64,000 nt of DNA from Diplonema papillatum (GCA_030068145.1 JAPJBO010000720.1:1-64000); one strand, 5' to 3'. Shown: positions 20,531 to 33,833, counted from the first letter of the stretch. The notes: generated by a model from the sequence alone, not told the origin. Numbers and translations are program-made.

Positions 20531-21540
20531 ATGGCCTGCCTGGTGGTATAATATACTGCAGGTCGAGATCACCCAGCGACCGCCGATTTTCGTGGACGAC
20601 CAGACATCAAAGGGACAACGCTGGGTGAGGTTGAAGAAATTTTGCGAATATGTCGCTCTCCCTTTCTCTCAACAAAAGGGTTGAAAAGACCCAAGAAATG
20701 CTTTATCCCATCAGCAGCAGCAACGATTCGGGACTGCCCTATCTGATGATTTGTTCCTTCCGTCCATCGCCCGTTTTCACAGTCTCTTCCGCTGCAAGTA
20801 TTTGCATACTTTCACGAAAAAGTTAAGTCCCGGCCCTCTGGGAAAAAGAGTGAACAAGAGCAAATTTCTTAGGTTATATTAGCTCCGCCTTTTGAACTGG
20901 TCTGCTCGGCGCCGCGGTGCAATGTCAAAGCCTGCGCAGCACACTGTATGCGGAAAATTGTCATTTTCCGCTTACAGCCCATATATCTGCTGTACCCCAC
21001 ACTGAGAGGCCACCTTTGCGAAAGGTACACCTCATCCGAATGCCGTCACGGCTTGACAGTTTCTGCTGCCACCGCACTTGAATCGTTTGAATGCAAACAC
21101 TGCTCCGTTTTAATCCCGTAGTACCGTCGTACTGAAGGGAACAAAGGGAACACCGGCCACGCATGGACATCGACACCAGCCAATGAAGACAACACCGATG
21201 GGGTTCCTGCGGATTTAGTGGAGACCATTCGTGCCCCGAAGGGCTGCGAATATTGCCGAACATGCCGACAAAGAAAGGGTTCGAAGCCGCGTGTACGCCA
21301 TACGGGATCGTCGAAAACATGCCCCCACCTCCCATGCCTGACCGGTGCGGTGTTGAGCACAGTGTCCTGCCTGAACAGGAAACTCAGATTTCCCCTGGAT
21401 TGGTCTGCGTTCACGAGCGGAACCCGAGACGAAGAACGAGGTGCACACAACACCGCGGTGAAAAATAATAAAGAGGACTAGTCCCTCAAGGTTCCATACC
21501 CTACAAGCGGAGTCTTACACTCCCTGCGACCCCTTTTCCT
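20531..21540. other. Non-coding, family B fragment near the end
   Basis: No supported gene. 21345-21400 resembles the middle of the B block (GCACAGTGTCCTGCCTGAAC, then CTCAGATTTCCCC). Confidence 0.45.
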
Positions 21541-21548
21541 TTTTTTCC

Positions 21549-21640
21549 CTTTTCTATTTTACACCTTCGAATGATGCTAGCATCAAACATGCATGAGAGG
21601 CAGTGTCCTGCCTAAACATTAAACTAAGATTTTCCCCCCC
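21549..21640 (+). promoter_or_regulatory. Family B promoter/leader of the HABP4-like gene (copy B4)
   Basis: TATTTTACACCTTCGAA, then the perfect palindrome TGATGCTAGCATCA (21572-21585), CAAACATGCATGAGAGGCAG, TGTCCTGCCTAAAC, ATTAAACTAAG and ATTTTCCCCCC. It closely matches B2 and B3 although the gene behind it is unrelated. The start codon lies about 110 nt downstream. Confidence 0.7.
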
Positions 21641-21748
21641 TCAACAAATGCACCACCCCAACAAGTGCTCCCCCCAACAAACACATGAACACAGGAACCC
21701 GGAGGAGAAGAAAACACAAAGTACGGAAAACACCCCAAGGAACCCACC

Positions 21749-24700
21749 ATGTCCATGGCTTCCGTCGGCGGAGCCTACGCGGCTTTGATGAACAAGGGAG
21801 CCGCGAAAGCCGCCAGGTCGAACGCGCCGACAGCCCCGAAGACGAAATCGGCGAAGGTGATCTCGCTGAAGGACACCCGCGAGAAGAAGCCTCCCCCCCA
21901 GGGGTCAAAGAGCCAGCCCACGGAGGCGAAAAAGACAGATCAGCCGCAGTACCAGCCGTCGCAGCACGCCGAGAGGGACTTGACGAGGAGAGAGGTCAAG
22001 CAAGAAAGGAAGCCTACCGACCGGCATGTCCCAAGGAGCGGCGTTGCCGAGCACCCTAGGGAGCACAAGAATGAAACGGTGGCAGTATGCCTTTCCCTTC
22101 TTCTCTCCCTGACGTTACGCTGAACCGGAAGAATCGCGGTTCAGCGGAAGGTGTTGCGTACCTTATGATGAATGCCGAAGTCCGCGTGGTCCTAGTCGTG
22201 TTTCGAGCAACTTTTATCATACAACCAGAGCACAAAAATCGTACCCCCAACAGGAAGCTCTGGAAGCGGCTAACGAGAGACCGACGGATTCGTACAGTGA
22301 GAAGAGAAGAGAATACGAAGAACGTGACGCGGAGAGAAGAAGGAAGGAAGAAGCGGAGCTGCGCAAGGTATTCATTAGGGTTTTCGCAATGATTAGTATG
22401 CTCCAAGGAGAACGCTGGGCGTGTTTGTGAGGGAATTAATCTAACGTCGTACAGGGAGAATCACAGATTATCATGGGCTATCGTGTGCTTTGTTGTGACA
22501 TCACGAGTTTTCTTGTGATTTTCGTTGATCTTTTGTGATTTAGAACGACTTTTATGTGTTTTCGCTGATATCTTGTGATTTAGAACGATCTTCTGCGAGG
22601 TCGTCAGCAGGCAGGATGCTGTAGTGCACCTGTTTTAGCGTTTTGCCCGTGGTAATTTCTGTATTAGAGAGTTGGCGCAACATAAATTACCCGTCTTGGC
22701 AAGAGGAAGATTTGAGCACCATGGACCCAGCCAGTGTCGTCGCAGCTGTCGCAGCCCCTGCCAAACTGGTTACGCACATTGCGCACGGCATGCAGATGAG
22801 AGGACGATGATTATATCTGGCAGATCTGTTCTCCAAGCTCGAATTGCTGGGGATGGAGCTTTCTTCTGGGACTGTATTCGGTTACGACGGCAGCGAGTAA
22901 GTATTGTTGGGACGGCATTCCGTTCTCTCTCAGCCGTGTCGTATTGCGGGACCCTGTGCACCCTCGTGCACGTTCAGTGTAGAGTTCTGTAAAGTGCAAG
23001 TGCCATGAAAGCAAGCGAGATCACGGGCTAGTGTTACTTTATGACATCGTCGGTAGGGAGAGTCAGCGATGATGATGTCAGGCTGGTCATTTCCAGGTCA
23101 ATTTTTGTTTCCGCTCGCTTTCGCGGACTTTCCGGGCCGTTCTGGATGTTACCGGGTAAATGGGGAGAAGTCAGGCTTTTCGTTAGCGTCGAAATCTTCG
23201 GCAACGCGACCTCTTCGCTCTTCGCGTCTTCCCTGTCGGGGTTGCGGACTTCGGGGACCCCCTCCTGGGAGGCGCGTCTCTGAGCTTGCCGGCTGGCGTG
23301 CGAGGAAGGAAGGGGTTTTTAGAGTTAAAGTTCGCTTGAAATTCCGGGGTTTTAGGGTCTCCGTGTGACCGTTCATGAATGGGTTCTCTTAGAGCAAGAA
23401 AGGGCTATATGTGGTTACGGGTTGTATATTTAGTGCACGCTTTCGTTATGGGTTATGGCTAGCCATGTCCGGGACTGTTTGTGACCGACACCAAGTACAT
23501 TCCTTCGTGGAGTTTTTAGTGGGATGATATTCCCCGCTGATGACATCTTGAGGGACGGTGATGATGTTGACGATGATGATGCTGACGATGAGGGGCGGGA
23601 GGTTTTACTACTGAAAAATCACGCCGGAGCTGGCGAAGTCGAGCGTCGCTCGCATCCGCTTCCGCGTCGCTGATGTCTTGGCCAGGCGCTTCGGCCCCCG
23701 TCTGCTCCCGTCTGCCAGGGTGGCCGGTCGTGGGGTCTTCTGCGCGCCTTTTCCGTGCGGCTCGGTCGGCTTGCACATGGCGTGGCCGTGCGCTCGGGTG
23801 TTGGGTGGTGGCGCTTGCGGGGCGGGCTTCGTTCCGTACCACCTTTTTCGCGAGCTTCGTGACCTTTTCACAGGTCTTCGGCGTCCCGGACGCTGGCTTG
23901 GGGATGGAGGGTGGTGGGCTGCGGCGGTGGTGCATGTGTGGGAGTCTTCGACGCCAGCTTACGCGGCTGCGGGGGAGTCTCGTCCATGGAACACGGGGCT
24001 GCGCAATCACGGGCGAGGCCGACCACAGAGCCACACCCCGTCGAGCCTCCTGGTTCGGAGCTCGAAGAACTGTCCTGCTGAAAACTGGAAGAAGTAGGAC
24101 TTCAGGTCGACGATAACAGCATGCGACTTTGACATCAACCTTGTCAAGAGGCTGAATCGGCGGGGATCAGCTCGTTCAGCGGGCGGCCGTCATCGATGGC
24201 GCATGAGTGGGGCTCGCCCTTTTCAACGGCGAGACGCATTTCAGCGACTCGAATGGGAAACGTGCTCCACAAACCCGACCCCTTCCAGCGTCACCGCATG
24301 GCGCGCGTCGCTCTTCCGACCCGGCATGCGAGTCGTGCCCAAGAAGTTCCCGTCGGAAGGAGTGCCCGTCCGTCAGGAGATCGAGCAGACCGTGCAAGCT
24401 GGCCCCGGAGCTGGCGAGATCTCGGAGTTCGCGGAGATCGATCGGCGTCACAGCCGTGACGTCTAATGGCCTCACAGATCTCGGGGCATGAAGCGTCTCG
24501 TCTGGTGTACCCCGAAGTGTAGAGAGTCTTAGAGGGTGGAGGAACAGCCTTGTCCCCCTGAGCAACCTAGACCTTCGTGACTTTAACCCTCTGACCGAGC
24601 GTTTCTGCAAGGGACAGTACCCACCATGACTACTTGCGTGCTCAGTCCACACTTCTTGCAACGACACAACGTGTTGCAGCCACAACTGACAGCTGGTAGG

Positions 24701-25733
24701 AACAGCCGGGTAACCAAGTTTGAAGTAATCGTACATTTTTGCGTTGATTTGTGATCTGTGTGTTATCCATTTGATGAGTATTGACCTTCTGTGATACGCT
24801 GTGATGTTCCTTGATTTTGTGTGATTTAGATCGATTTTCTGAGATGCAAAAAGCTGACCCATGACAAAATTTGTGATTCTCCCCGTTGGCCCGATGACCA
24901 TGGCCACCCCTTCGTAGCCTCGAGACGAGAAGTTAGCCTTACCTCCGGCACGTACAAACAATACTATGGCACTTTCGTGAACTGATGCTCTTGCCTCCGA
25001 GCCTCCTGAATCAAGCTCAACTGAGAACATGTTCAATAAATGAGCAGCTTGTCGCCGCAACCCGTGGCGTTTCTACTTGCGTCCTGTTTCTGAAAACGAT
25101 CAGGCACTGCGTTCAACGAGCTCTTGGGAAAGGTCAGCGCGGTAGCGATGGCTGAGGACAGTTTGTACAGTACAGGTGGGGGGGAGAGGCCCTGGGCACT
25201 GCCCTGCCTGTGTTTTGAATCTCTGTTTCAGTTCCCACCACCCCCACCTCGACGTAAACAAGCAAACGATGCAGATGACGTACGCCGACTACCAGAAGTC
25301 GCTCGCTGAGAAGAAGAACGAACTGTCGAAGCTGAACAAGTCGCAAAAGGAGCGGAAAGTGGACGCGAAACGATACGCCAAGATGACCGAAGTCAAGAAG
25401 GCCGACTTCACCTTCATGAAGCTCGACAAAGAAGGCCCGACCTCCCCGCCGTCGCCGGCGCCGAAGAAGGGCGACAAGCCCGCGGACGCCGGGTCCGCCG
25501 GGTCCCCGAAGCCGGCCGGCAAGAAGACCAAGTTCCACAAAACCAGCGACATCCAACTGGGCTTCTACTCCAGCAGCCCGCCGAAGCCGCAGCAGCAGCG
25601 CCCACCGCGCACCTTCGACAACAAGAGAGAGGCGGCGGAGGTACCTGCAGCCATGGAGGAGTTCACCGGAGCTGCCGCGGAGCCTCCTGCGCAGGCCGAG
25701 GTCGAAGCCGTTGGAGACGGGGACGAGTGGTAG
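21749..25733 (+). CDS. HABP4/SERBP1 (Stm1-like) ribosome-associated RNA-binding protein, three exons
   Basis: Proposed exons 21749-22084, 22254-22367 and 25275-25733 (introns 169 and 2907 nt, each GT-AG, all phase 0) give a 302-residue protein. Donors are GCA/GTATGC and AAG/GTATTC; acceptors are CCCAACAG and GATGCAG. Exon 1 is basic and disordered (GGAYAALMNKG near the start, as in Stm1-type N-termini). Exon 2 is a charged helix (EKRREYEERDAERRRKEE). Exon 3 opens with MTYADYQKSLAEKKNEL, then ERKVDAKRYAKM and FTFMKLDKEG, matching the HABP4/PAI-RBP1 core (T..EY...L.EK...L, ERKVD...F..M, F.KL). Relatives clamp 40S/80S ribosomes and bind mRNA in the cytoplasm. The C-terminus is Pro/Ala/Glu-rich without RGG repeats. 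Start chosen at 21749, behind the family B leader. The large intron 2 holds several repeats. Confidence 0.8.
22450..22605 (+). repeat. GTGATTT-rich diverged direct repeats (family S, copy 1)
   Basis: TTGTGATTTAGAACGA occurs twice about 50 bp apart, with looser GTGATTTTCGTTGAT copies around. A related stretch lies at 24745-24890 in the same intron. Confidence 0.65.
22721..22894 (+). pseudogene. Possible exon or pseudogene fragment inside HABP4-like intron 2
   Basis: One frame starting MDPASVVAAVAAPAKLVTHI runs to 22809, meets a TGA, and continues in the same frame as LYLADLFSKLELLGMELSSG and onward to TVFGYDGSE. A strong donor-like GA/GTAAGT sits at about 22890. The single stop in otherwise protein-like text suggests a decayed first exon. 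Family not recognised. Confidence 0.4.
23316..23507 (+). repeat. Left arm of a ~180-bp long inverted repeat
   Basis: Reverse complement of 27057-27231 with a few small indels (shared GGGTTCTCTTAGAGCAAGAA, GGTTACGGGTTGTATATTT, GGCTAGCCATGTCCGGGACT, GACACCAAGTACATTCCTTC). The outer end carries the reverse complement of the family C word. It lies in intron 2 of the HABP4-like gene. Confidence 0.9.
24745..24890 (+). repeat. Family S, copy 2
   Basis: Contains TTGTGTGATTTAGATCGATT and several TGTGAT words, like 22450-22605. Confidence 0.55.
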
Positions 25734-27056
25734 CTGTGTGCGCCTAATTCTTATTTGAAATCCCCGTTCGTGTGAGGGAGAACGTTGAGCCGATTCACCT
25801 ACCCCCCCTGAAAGCGAGCTGAGCTCGATTACGCGGCGCTTGCACTCGAACGCGCGGTGATTACACTCGAATCCGCGGAGATTACACTAAAACCGCGGCA
25901 GAAGGACGGCCGCTGGCAACAAAGTGGCGGCAGCGGGACTCGCCATCATCGAAGACAGAGACGTGCACCGCGGCGGGCAGAGGTGCAAGATTAGGTACCG
26001 GCGACGAAGAGAGGGGGCACGAAACGACCGCCCGAGACCGACGAGCCAGAAGACGACAAGCGCCAGAAACATGACACGGTGCGTTCTAAGACGTAGTCAC
26101 GAAGGTGAACAGATGCAGACTAACGCCACGGATTGTTTGCATTCTAGCCCAAAACTCGATTCGCTGTTGCGCACAACAAGCTTGACCGGAGAGCAAACTG
26201 CAGAAGATTTGCCAAACGGAACGTTAAACGTTGCAGGGAGCTATTGACGAGTTCGTGCTCAGGCCGGAACCTTTGCAAACCCTGCAGGCCAGTGAGGAGT
26301 GCAAACCTGCCCGGCCGCGACGAATCACTGGTTCGAATTTGAAACGAATCAGAATCGGCAGACTGGCAAAAACCTACTTTTCTCTTCTTCGAATTTCTGG
26401 GCGCTCTTTTCAGAAGGTAAATGATAATATCTCGGTTGATTGCCAACAATAAATCGAGCGGTAGGGCCCGATGCGGAAGAATAGGATGCCCGTCTTTGCC
26501 CAGAAACAGACTTGCCGAATGGATTTGGACTCAGAATACGGACGCAAATTCTTGCATTTCCCCTTTTCTTTGGCAAAAAAAAAAAAAAAAAAAAAAATGC
26601 CGCTGGAGGATTGGTCAATTATTTTATGAACAATGATTTAGGAACCCCGTTATGTCGACGGTAGATCATGGGTTACACAAGAACTTTAACGCAAAAAGAA
26701 ACAGGGAGGGCGAAATGCAATTTCTACCCCCCCCCCAGTTGTCTACGTCGACTTTTCCCTTTCCCCCCCCCTCTCTCTCTCTCTCTCTCTTCCTCTCGCT
26801 TAGTTTCCTGCCTTCGGAACCACAGGGTCCCACTTAACGGAGGGGGCAGCGAATATTTGTACCTGACTCTGGCGAAGCGCCGTCCCCCTTTACCACCCTC
26901 CCCGTGAGGCAGAGCCCCCAGTGGCCCGTGCCACGCTCGTGAAATGCGCAAGGTGGAACCGAAAATGGTTGTGTTCGCTCACGGAGCAGCACCGGAACTT
27001 GCCATCCAAAAAAGACGAGTTGTAGAACGTGGGGGGCCCAAGACTGCACCTACCTG
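25734..27056. other. Non-coding spacer with simple repeats
   Basis: Family J words lie near 26025-26165 (CAGAAACATGACAC, GATGCAGACTAACGCCAC, TTTGCATTCTAGCCCAAAAC). There is an A-run of about 23 at 26575-26597 and a CT tract near 26769-26795. No gene supported. Confidence 0.5.
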
Positions 27057-27231
27057 CGAAGGAATGTACTTGGTGTCGGTCACAAACAGTCCCGGACATG
27101 GCTAGCCAACGAAAGCGTGCACCAAATATACAACCCGTAACCCCTTCTTGCTCTAAGAGAACCCATTTATCAACGGTTACACGGGGACGCTAAAACCCCG
27201 AAATTTTCAAGCGAACTTTAACTCTAAAAAA
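27057..27231 (-). repeat. Right arm of the ~180-bp long inverted repeat
   Basis: Reverse complement of 23316-23507; ends in the family C word CAAGCGAACTTTAACTCTAA. The arms are 3.55 kb apart and enclose the last exon of the HABP4-like gene. Confidence 0.9.
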
Positions 27232-29509
27232 GGCCCGGATCTCGAGACCCGAGAAGGAGGGCGAGGCCCGCGGCGAAAATAGCGAGAAAAGCAGTCTTCG
27301 CCCGTTGGTCTGCAAACGCCTCAGTCCCCGAATTCTCCTGACGTAGGTTCGGGTCATCCTGCCATGCGCTTTGCTCCAGTTCCTACGTTACCAGAGTAGG
27401 TACAGCTATTCGCTTCCCCCTCTACAATACGAGTAACACGGTAAAACGAACCACCAACGAAAGTAAAAAAAGCAAAGAAGGAAAGCAAACCCAAAAAAAA
27501 AAAACGTTAAGTAATGAATGAGAGGAATATAGGAAAGAAAGAAATTGACTAAGGAACGTGACGAAGACGAGGTTTGCTAGCTTGACTACAATACATTACG
27601 AAAGCGTCCCACCCAGGCACAGGTCTTTTCTCCAGTGCAAGCGGCAAAGGGCGCACGTAAACCAATGACACAACAGCCAGGGCTGTCACTCTCGGCACAG
27701 GCGGATGCCGAGGGTCCTCCTGACTGAAGTGTTTTCGGAGACCAATCCAACAAAGCAACCATTTACCCCTAACAACAGACTGTGGGTTTTCGTCAAGCAT
27801 AGCAAGTTCCCTCGGAAATCCCTGAGACACGGTCAGCTGTAGTCTACTCGGTCAAGGCGACGGGAGATGAACGTGGTCCACTTGTTATGATGTCTAATGT
27901 GTTATATAATACATGAAACAAGATGTGAAAACATGTGTGATCACATGTGAATACAGTCCGAAAAACATGGCATCGCATGATAGGATGCCACATACTATCA
28001 ATATAGCATGTTGTTCCCATAACAAGGGGGTCGTGGAGATGTTTTTTAAAGTCGAAACCGTTGGGATACCGAGGGTCTCCGCAACGTCAACCAATACAAG
28101 GCGTGCTGCAACCCCAAACGTACACGCGTGAACATGAAGAAAAAATTGTCGGAAGTGTGCCCGAGACGATAGAGCCATGGTGCTTCAAGTGCGACGTCCA
28201 AAAAAGACGGGCAAACATAAAATACGGGCAAACATCCTGCATTGATGGCCCGCCAACCATACGAAATGGAAAGTGGACATGGTGTTACCACGCTTCGCAC
28301 TACGACCGGCAAACGAACCACAGAAGTCAAGCAACCCGGCATGATCCTTCCTGTAGTCTGACTCGCGAGAAATTGCTCAGCAAACAAGGCTTCAAGGCGT
28401 TACATAATGAAGGAGTGAAGTCTGTGCATGGGGTGTCCTTGAGCGACGGGCCCCTTGAACAGCAGTTCCTCTCGTACTATTGCTGTCGGAATGTGTCCGT
28501 GGGTCTCTCCATCAGGAGGGGAACCCTGGCCTATCTCACAACAGACTAACCCAGATCACGTTCCCTGTCCGGGTGAACAATCCAGCTCCTCAGGCTAGGT
28601 CAGTGTTGCCTACAAACGCGTCTCCAGACGAGTTTCGGAAAACTGCAGACGCAGCCGCGGACGTCTGCAGAGATGCGACGGCTAACTGTGTCAGTCGTTG
28701 GATGACGACGATCACCGTCAGTTCCAGCCTCTTTTTTCGAGCAGTCGCAAAAGTGCGTAACTCTTTCAGCGCCATGCACGAAAAGACGCAAGTGCGCATG
28801 TACATCCCGAAAAAAAGCTGTCGCGATTGGGTTCCTTGAGGTCCGCACGTCCACATGAAGGATACCCAAGCAGGCTGATACTGCAGACGCGTCTGCACTT
28901 CTGCAGACAACACTGGTGCATTCGGCAGGTGAGTTGTTACACCCTCAAGAATGGGCTAGGTTTGGCAGAGAGGCAAACGTTGCCATACGAGACCAGCACG
29001 TGCTCACCTTCGCCGGGGGCTTTCACGCACTACAGCCCCACCCTCTCCAAGCACCGCAACCATGCTCAACTCAAAGGTACAAATCGCTTCCACGACTGGC
29101 CCACGGGCCGCTTTACTGTAAGCTATAGCCCCATCCTCTCCTCTGCCCTTGCCCCCTCCCGCTCCCCTCCCCAGCACAGCCTCGCCCTCTGCTAACGTTT
29201 CAAGAAAAGTACGCATTTCTTTACATGAAACCTCCTGATCTACCTTCCTCACCCCGTTTTCCCGTGACTGAGTGCGACGCAGCTCACCGTGCTGGTTTGC
29301 AATGGATGGTGCCCCGAGCGATCTGAGAATGCAAAGAATCTGCGGCAATGCACCGTCACCGGCTTCGTGGTTACCTCGTCGCACGTGAAGGATCGCGGGT
29401 TCACCTCTTCAGCTCGTATTGATCGCCGCGTTCTGGCGCGCGCTTGGTGTCGCAGTTGACCGCGTAACGGTATTCATACGCGAGGAAGAAGAGGGCCCGC
29501 AGCGTTACA
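27232..29509. other. Non-coding, one AT-rich island
   Basis: 27890-28035 is AT-rich with the palindromic run ACATGTGTGATCACATGTGA. A similar island lies at 31960-32170. The longest open frame (28061-28549, plus) has no family resemblance that I recognise, so I do not call it. Confidence 0.45.
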
Positions 29510-30814
<1,305 letters not shown>

Positions 30815-31075
30815 ACACACGGAAAGACTCAAACGACGCAATGGGAACGTCCTTCTCGTAGCGGGCATGAGTCGGTTCTCCAGACGTGGCGACGACTGAA
30901 AGCAGACATTATGTCGCCTCGTTGTCAGTTCTTGAGAGTCCACAACACGGAAAAACTCAACGACGTCCTTTTCGTATCAGGCATGAGTCGGTTCGACGAG
31001 ACGTGGCGACGACTGAAGCACGCATTATGTCGCCTCGTCGACAGTTGTTGATAGTCCGCGCGACACGGAACGACT
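30815..31075 (+). repeat. 128-bp tandem repeat, two units
   Basis: ACACGGAAAGACTCAA (30816) and ACACGGAAAAACTCAA (30944) begin two units sharing GGCATGAGTCGGTTC, GACGTGGCGACGACTGAA and CATTATGTCGCCTCGT. Confidence 0.85.
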
Positions 31076-31224
31076 CCTCCTGATTGGGCAAACAAGGCTC
31101 CCATCCAAACCCACCTGCCGGCCTTTGCGTTGAGCCCGCCCCCCCGCAATCCGGTGTGTCTCTTGCCCACCGCTGCATGCGGAAGGTTGCTTCGGTCGGA
31201 CATTTTCCCAATCTGGTGGGTTCT

Positions 31225-31305
31225 GATCGTGGAACCTCCTCAGAGAAATGGTATCTGCACTCTGACTCGTCTGTCTCTCCCTCCCTCTCTCTCTCTCGGA
31301 AAAGG
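31225..31305 (+). repeat. Dispersed repeat family N, short copy N3 with CT-rich tract
   Basis: TCAGAGAAATGGTATCTGCA then CTCTGACTCGTCTGTCTCTC matches the 3' end of N1 and N2, again followed by CT-rich text. Confidence 0.65.
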
Positions 31306-32980
31306 TCGAAATGAAAGCGAGAATGTGGGGTAAGCCCCGATTATTAGATTCACGGTTAAACGAAGCTAGCGCACAAGGGTTGCCTGATCTCGCACCTACT
31401 TTCCGATACCAAATAGATGCTCTATTCAAACTCCTGCGCAAACCCGGTCCGCCGTGCGTTTGTGTCACGCGAGAGAACAGTCCGCGTCCAGTTACTTGCC
31501 CTTCGCTCTGCCGTCGCGAAAACAACCCGAGCGCGACGTGCGAACATCAATAATATAATCGATGTTAGACCCCGCCCCGGGCGCCTGCCTGCCCCACGGC
31601 CCATCAAAGGGCAACTGGCCTCCCTCCACCTCACAAGCCCTAGCTAGCTCCAAGGGCACGAAGCGCCTGTGCGCCTCTCTCCCTCTCCAACGCGTTGAAC
31701 AAACGCGCTTCCGGTCAACAAGGCCGGTGCGCTCGGCTATAAAGGCACTCCGCCTATTTCGTGCCTTACCGTATTTGGAGTATCCTGACCCTGCAATAAA
31801 CCGAACCGGGAACACGGGTGAGGTGTTCCGAGTGTTTCCAGTTGTGTGCATTTGATGCATTAGTGTACACGTCCCAAGCGGGAATGTTCCGTTTGCGGCG
31901 CTCGGAAACTGAAACGCTTCAAAATAAGCTGGTAGGGCGCTTGGTCTATTGTTTCGCGTTTTGATGTGGCGATCGACACGCGATATTTTCGACTACAAAT
32001 ACATGGCCTACTTGCTAAAAATCACAAGTGATTTCACATGTTAGGTTGATGATGTAATATAACATGTGATCGCATGGGTTAAACTTTAGTTGCGTGTACT
32101 CAGTGCTCACAGGTGGTGTCTTTTCAACATGCCATGTCACATGCTATATACCACGTGATCTGTTATCACGAGTGGTCGTGAAGAGCGACCTCTTTCTCTC
32201 TCTCTTTCTCTTGCTCAGCGTACAAGCTGAGAAGACCCTCTGCCTCCTGATTTTCCATTTCCTGTCATGATGAGGCTGTCTGGCGACAGCCTTAGCTGCC
32301 CCCGGTTAGTCACATTTCCTTCGTCTTTTGCTTGAAGGAAGCAGCTGCCAGGATCCGGCCGGGGCCACTTCCTGAGCAGCGTCTACTTGTGCTTGCTTCG
32401 TCCCTTCCCTTCTGAGCTCTACACATTTATTTGAAAGTATGCAAACAGTGCAGCGAAGCAGACCCCTCTTGAATTTGTGCTGCTCTAGCCTGGCGGGGGT
32501 CGGCGAACTTGCCGAAATGATGACCGACTTGGGGAACGGGGGTTCCATTGTTCTTCCGCACAATGCATGGGCGGCGACACCTACGTTCTGGCAATAGAAC
32601 GCAGGTGTCGTATCTCCTGTCGGAATTGCCTTGTGGGGGGTGGAACGTTCAGCTGTTCTTTCTCCGCAAATTCTGCGAAAGTGCTCTTTCTGTGCGGCAT
32701 GTTGTTGTTACGAAAGCATCCTGTTTGCATGTGCTCGCTAATTGGTTCTCACCTTCTATCCTTCCTCGTGTGGCGTTGTTTTGCTGAATGAAACAGGCAG
32801 GTCGCCCCCTCCGAAGTTCTAGCCCCTCAGTCTCCCTAGTCTGAACGATTCCACTGTTTTCCGTTACCGTTTCGGTTGGCTGTCAGCCAGATACGCGCTG
32901 ATAACATGATCAGCCAGCACACGAGTTGTTACGAGGAATGAAGACGTGGTACCAAGGCGAGACGATTGGTGCGTGCGCCA
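31306..32980. other. Non-coding spacer before the kelch cluster
   Basis: A TATA-like CTATAAAGGC lies at 31738, but no gene follows. The AT-rich island 31960-32170 contains ACATGTGATCGCATG and ACCACGTGATCTGTTATCAC. No supported gene. Confidence 0.45.
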
Positions 32981-33310
32981 ATGCAAATCGCGACTGCGCC
33001 GCTGCTGCGCTCGTCGCACAGCGTCGCGGTCGTCAAAGGGACGATCTTCATCTTCGGCGGCGAGATCAAGCCGCGAGTGCCGGTCGACGACAAGGTGTAC
33101 GCGGTCGAGCTGAGCGGGGGGAAGCACACCGCGCTCGAGGCCAAGGGTAGCAGCCCCTGCGCACGCGTCGGCCACGCCTCCGGGACCATCGGGTCCACCT
33201 TCTACGTGTTCGGCGGTAGGGGAGGCCCGGTGCTGGACCCGCTCGAGGAAAACGGCACTGCATGGAGCAACGAAAGCTACCGTCGCCCTTCGTCACCCTT
33301 CTTCGAGTGA
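32981..33310 (+). pseudogene. Truncated 5' copy 1 of the kelch gene
   Basis: From QIATAPLLRSSHSVAVVKG to PLEENG it matches residues 7 to about 96 of the intact kelch gene with minimal change. It then switches to unrelated text ending SPFFE and a stop at 33308. The start differs (MQIAT instead of MKGTWKQIAT) and the upstream leader is not conserved. It could make a 110-residue fragment of two kelch blades at most. Confidence 0.85.
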
Positions 33311-33381
33311 ACGGGAACACGCAAAGTAAGGTGAAACAAAGACCCAGAAAAAAACGCAGGAGACCCCACGAAAACGGAGAC

Positions 33382-33480
33382 TATAAAAACCCCGGATCTA
33401 CATGTGAACTTTCGATTTTTGCCCGGAGAGTCTCTGATGATCTCAAGATCTCAAGCGAACTTTAACTCTAAAAACAGGAA
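33382..33480 (+). promoter_or_regulatory. TATA-like box and family C leader before kelch copy 2
   Basis: CTATAAAAACCCCGGATC (TATA at 33382) is followed by GAGAGTCTCTGATGATCTC and the family C word CAAGCGAACTTTAACTCTAA (33452). The TATA-like box is 134 nt upstream of the ATG at 33516. Confidence 0.6.
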
Positions 33481-33515
33481 AACCGTCGAGAAGAAGATAA
33501 CAAAAAGCGAAGCAA

Positions 33516-33833
33516 ATGAAGGGAACATGGAAACAGATCGCGACAGCGCCGCTGCTGCGCTCGTCGCACAGCGTCGCGGTCGTCAAAGGGACGATCTTCG
33601 GCGGCGAGATCAAGCCGCGGGTGCCGGTCGACGACAAGGTGTACGCGGTCGAGCTGAGCGGGGGGAAGCACACCGCGCTCGAGGCCAAGGGTAGCAGCTC
33701 CTGCGCACGCGTCGGCCACGCCTCCGGGACCATCGGGTCCACCTTCTACGTGTTCGGCGGCAGGGGAGGACCCGCTCGAGGAAAACGGCACTGCATGGAG
33801 CAACGAAAGCTACCGTCACCCTTCTTCGAGTGA
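33516..33833 (+). pseudogene. Truncated 5' copy 2 of the kelch gene
   Basis: Starts MKGTWKQIATAPLLRSSHSV like the intact gene, loses two residues in the IFIFGG strand and a few before EENG, then enters the same foreign tail as copy 1 (ending PSPFFE, stop at 33831). The identical breakpoint shows that copies 1 and 2 arose from one truncated ancestor. The frame is open for 105 residues. Confidence 0.85.

Noticed and set aside
28061-28549. 162-codon plus-strand frame
   Set aside because: No family resemblance, no GC-rich coding bias, no leader or splice support.
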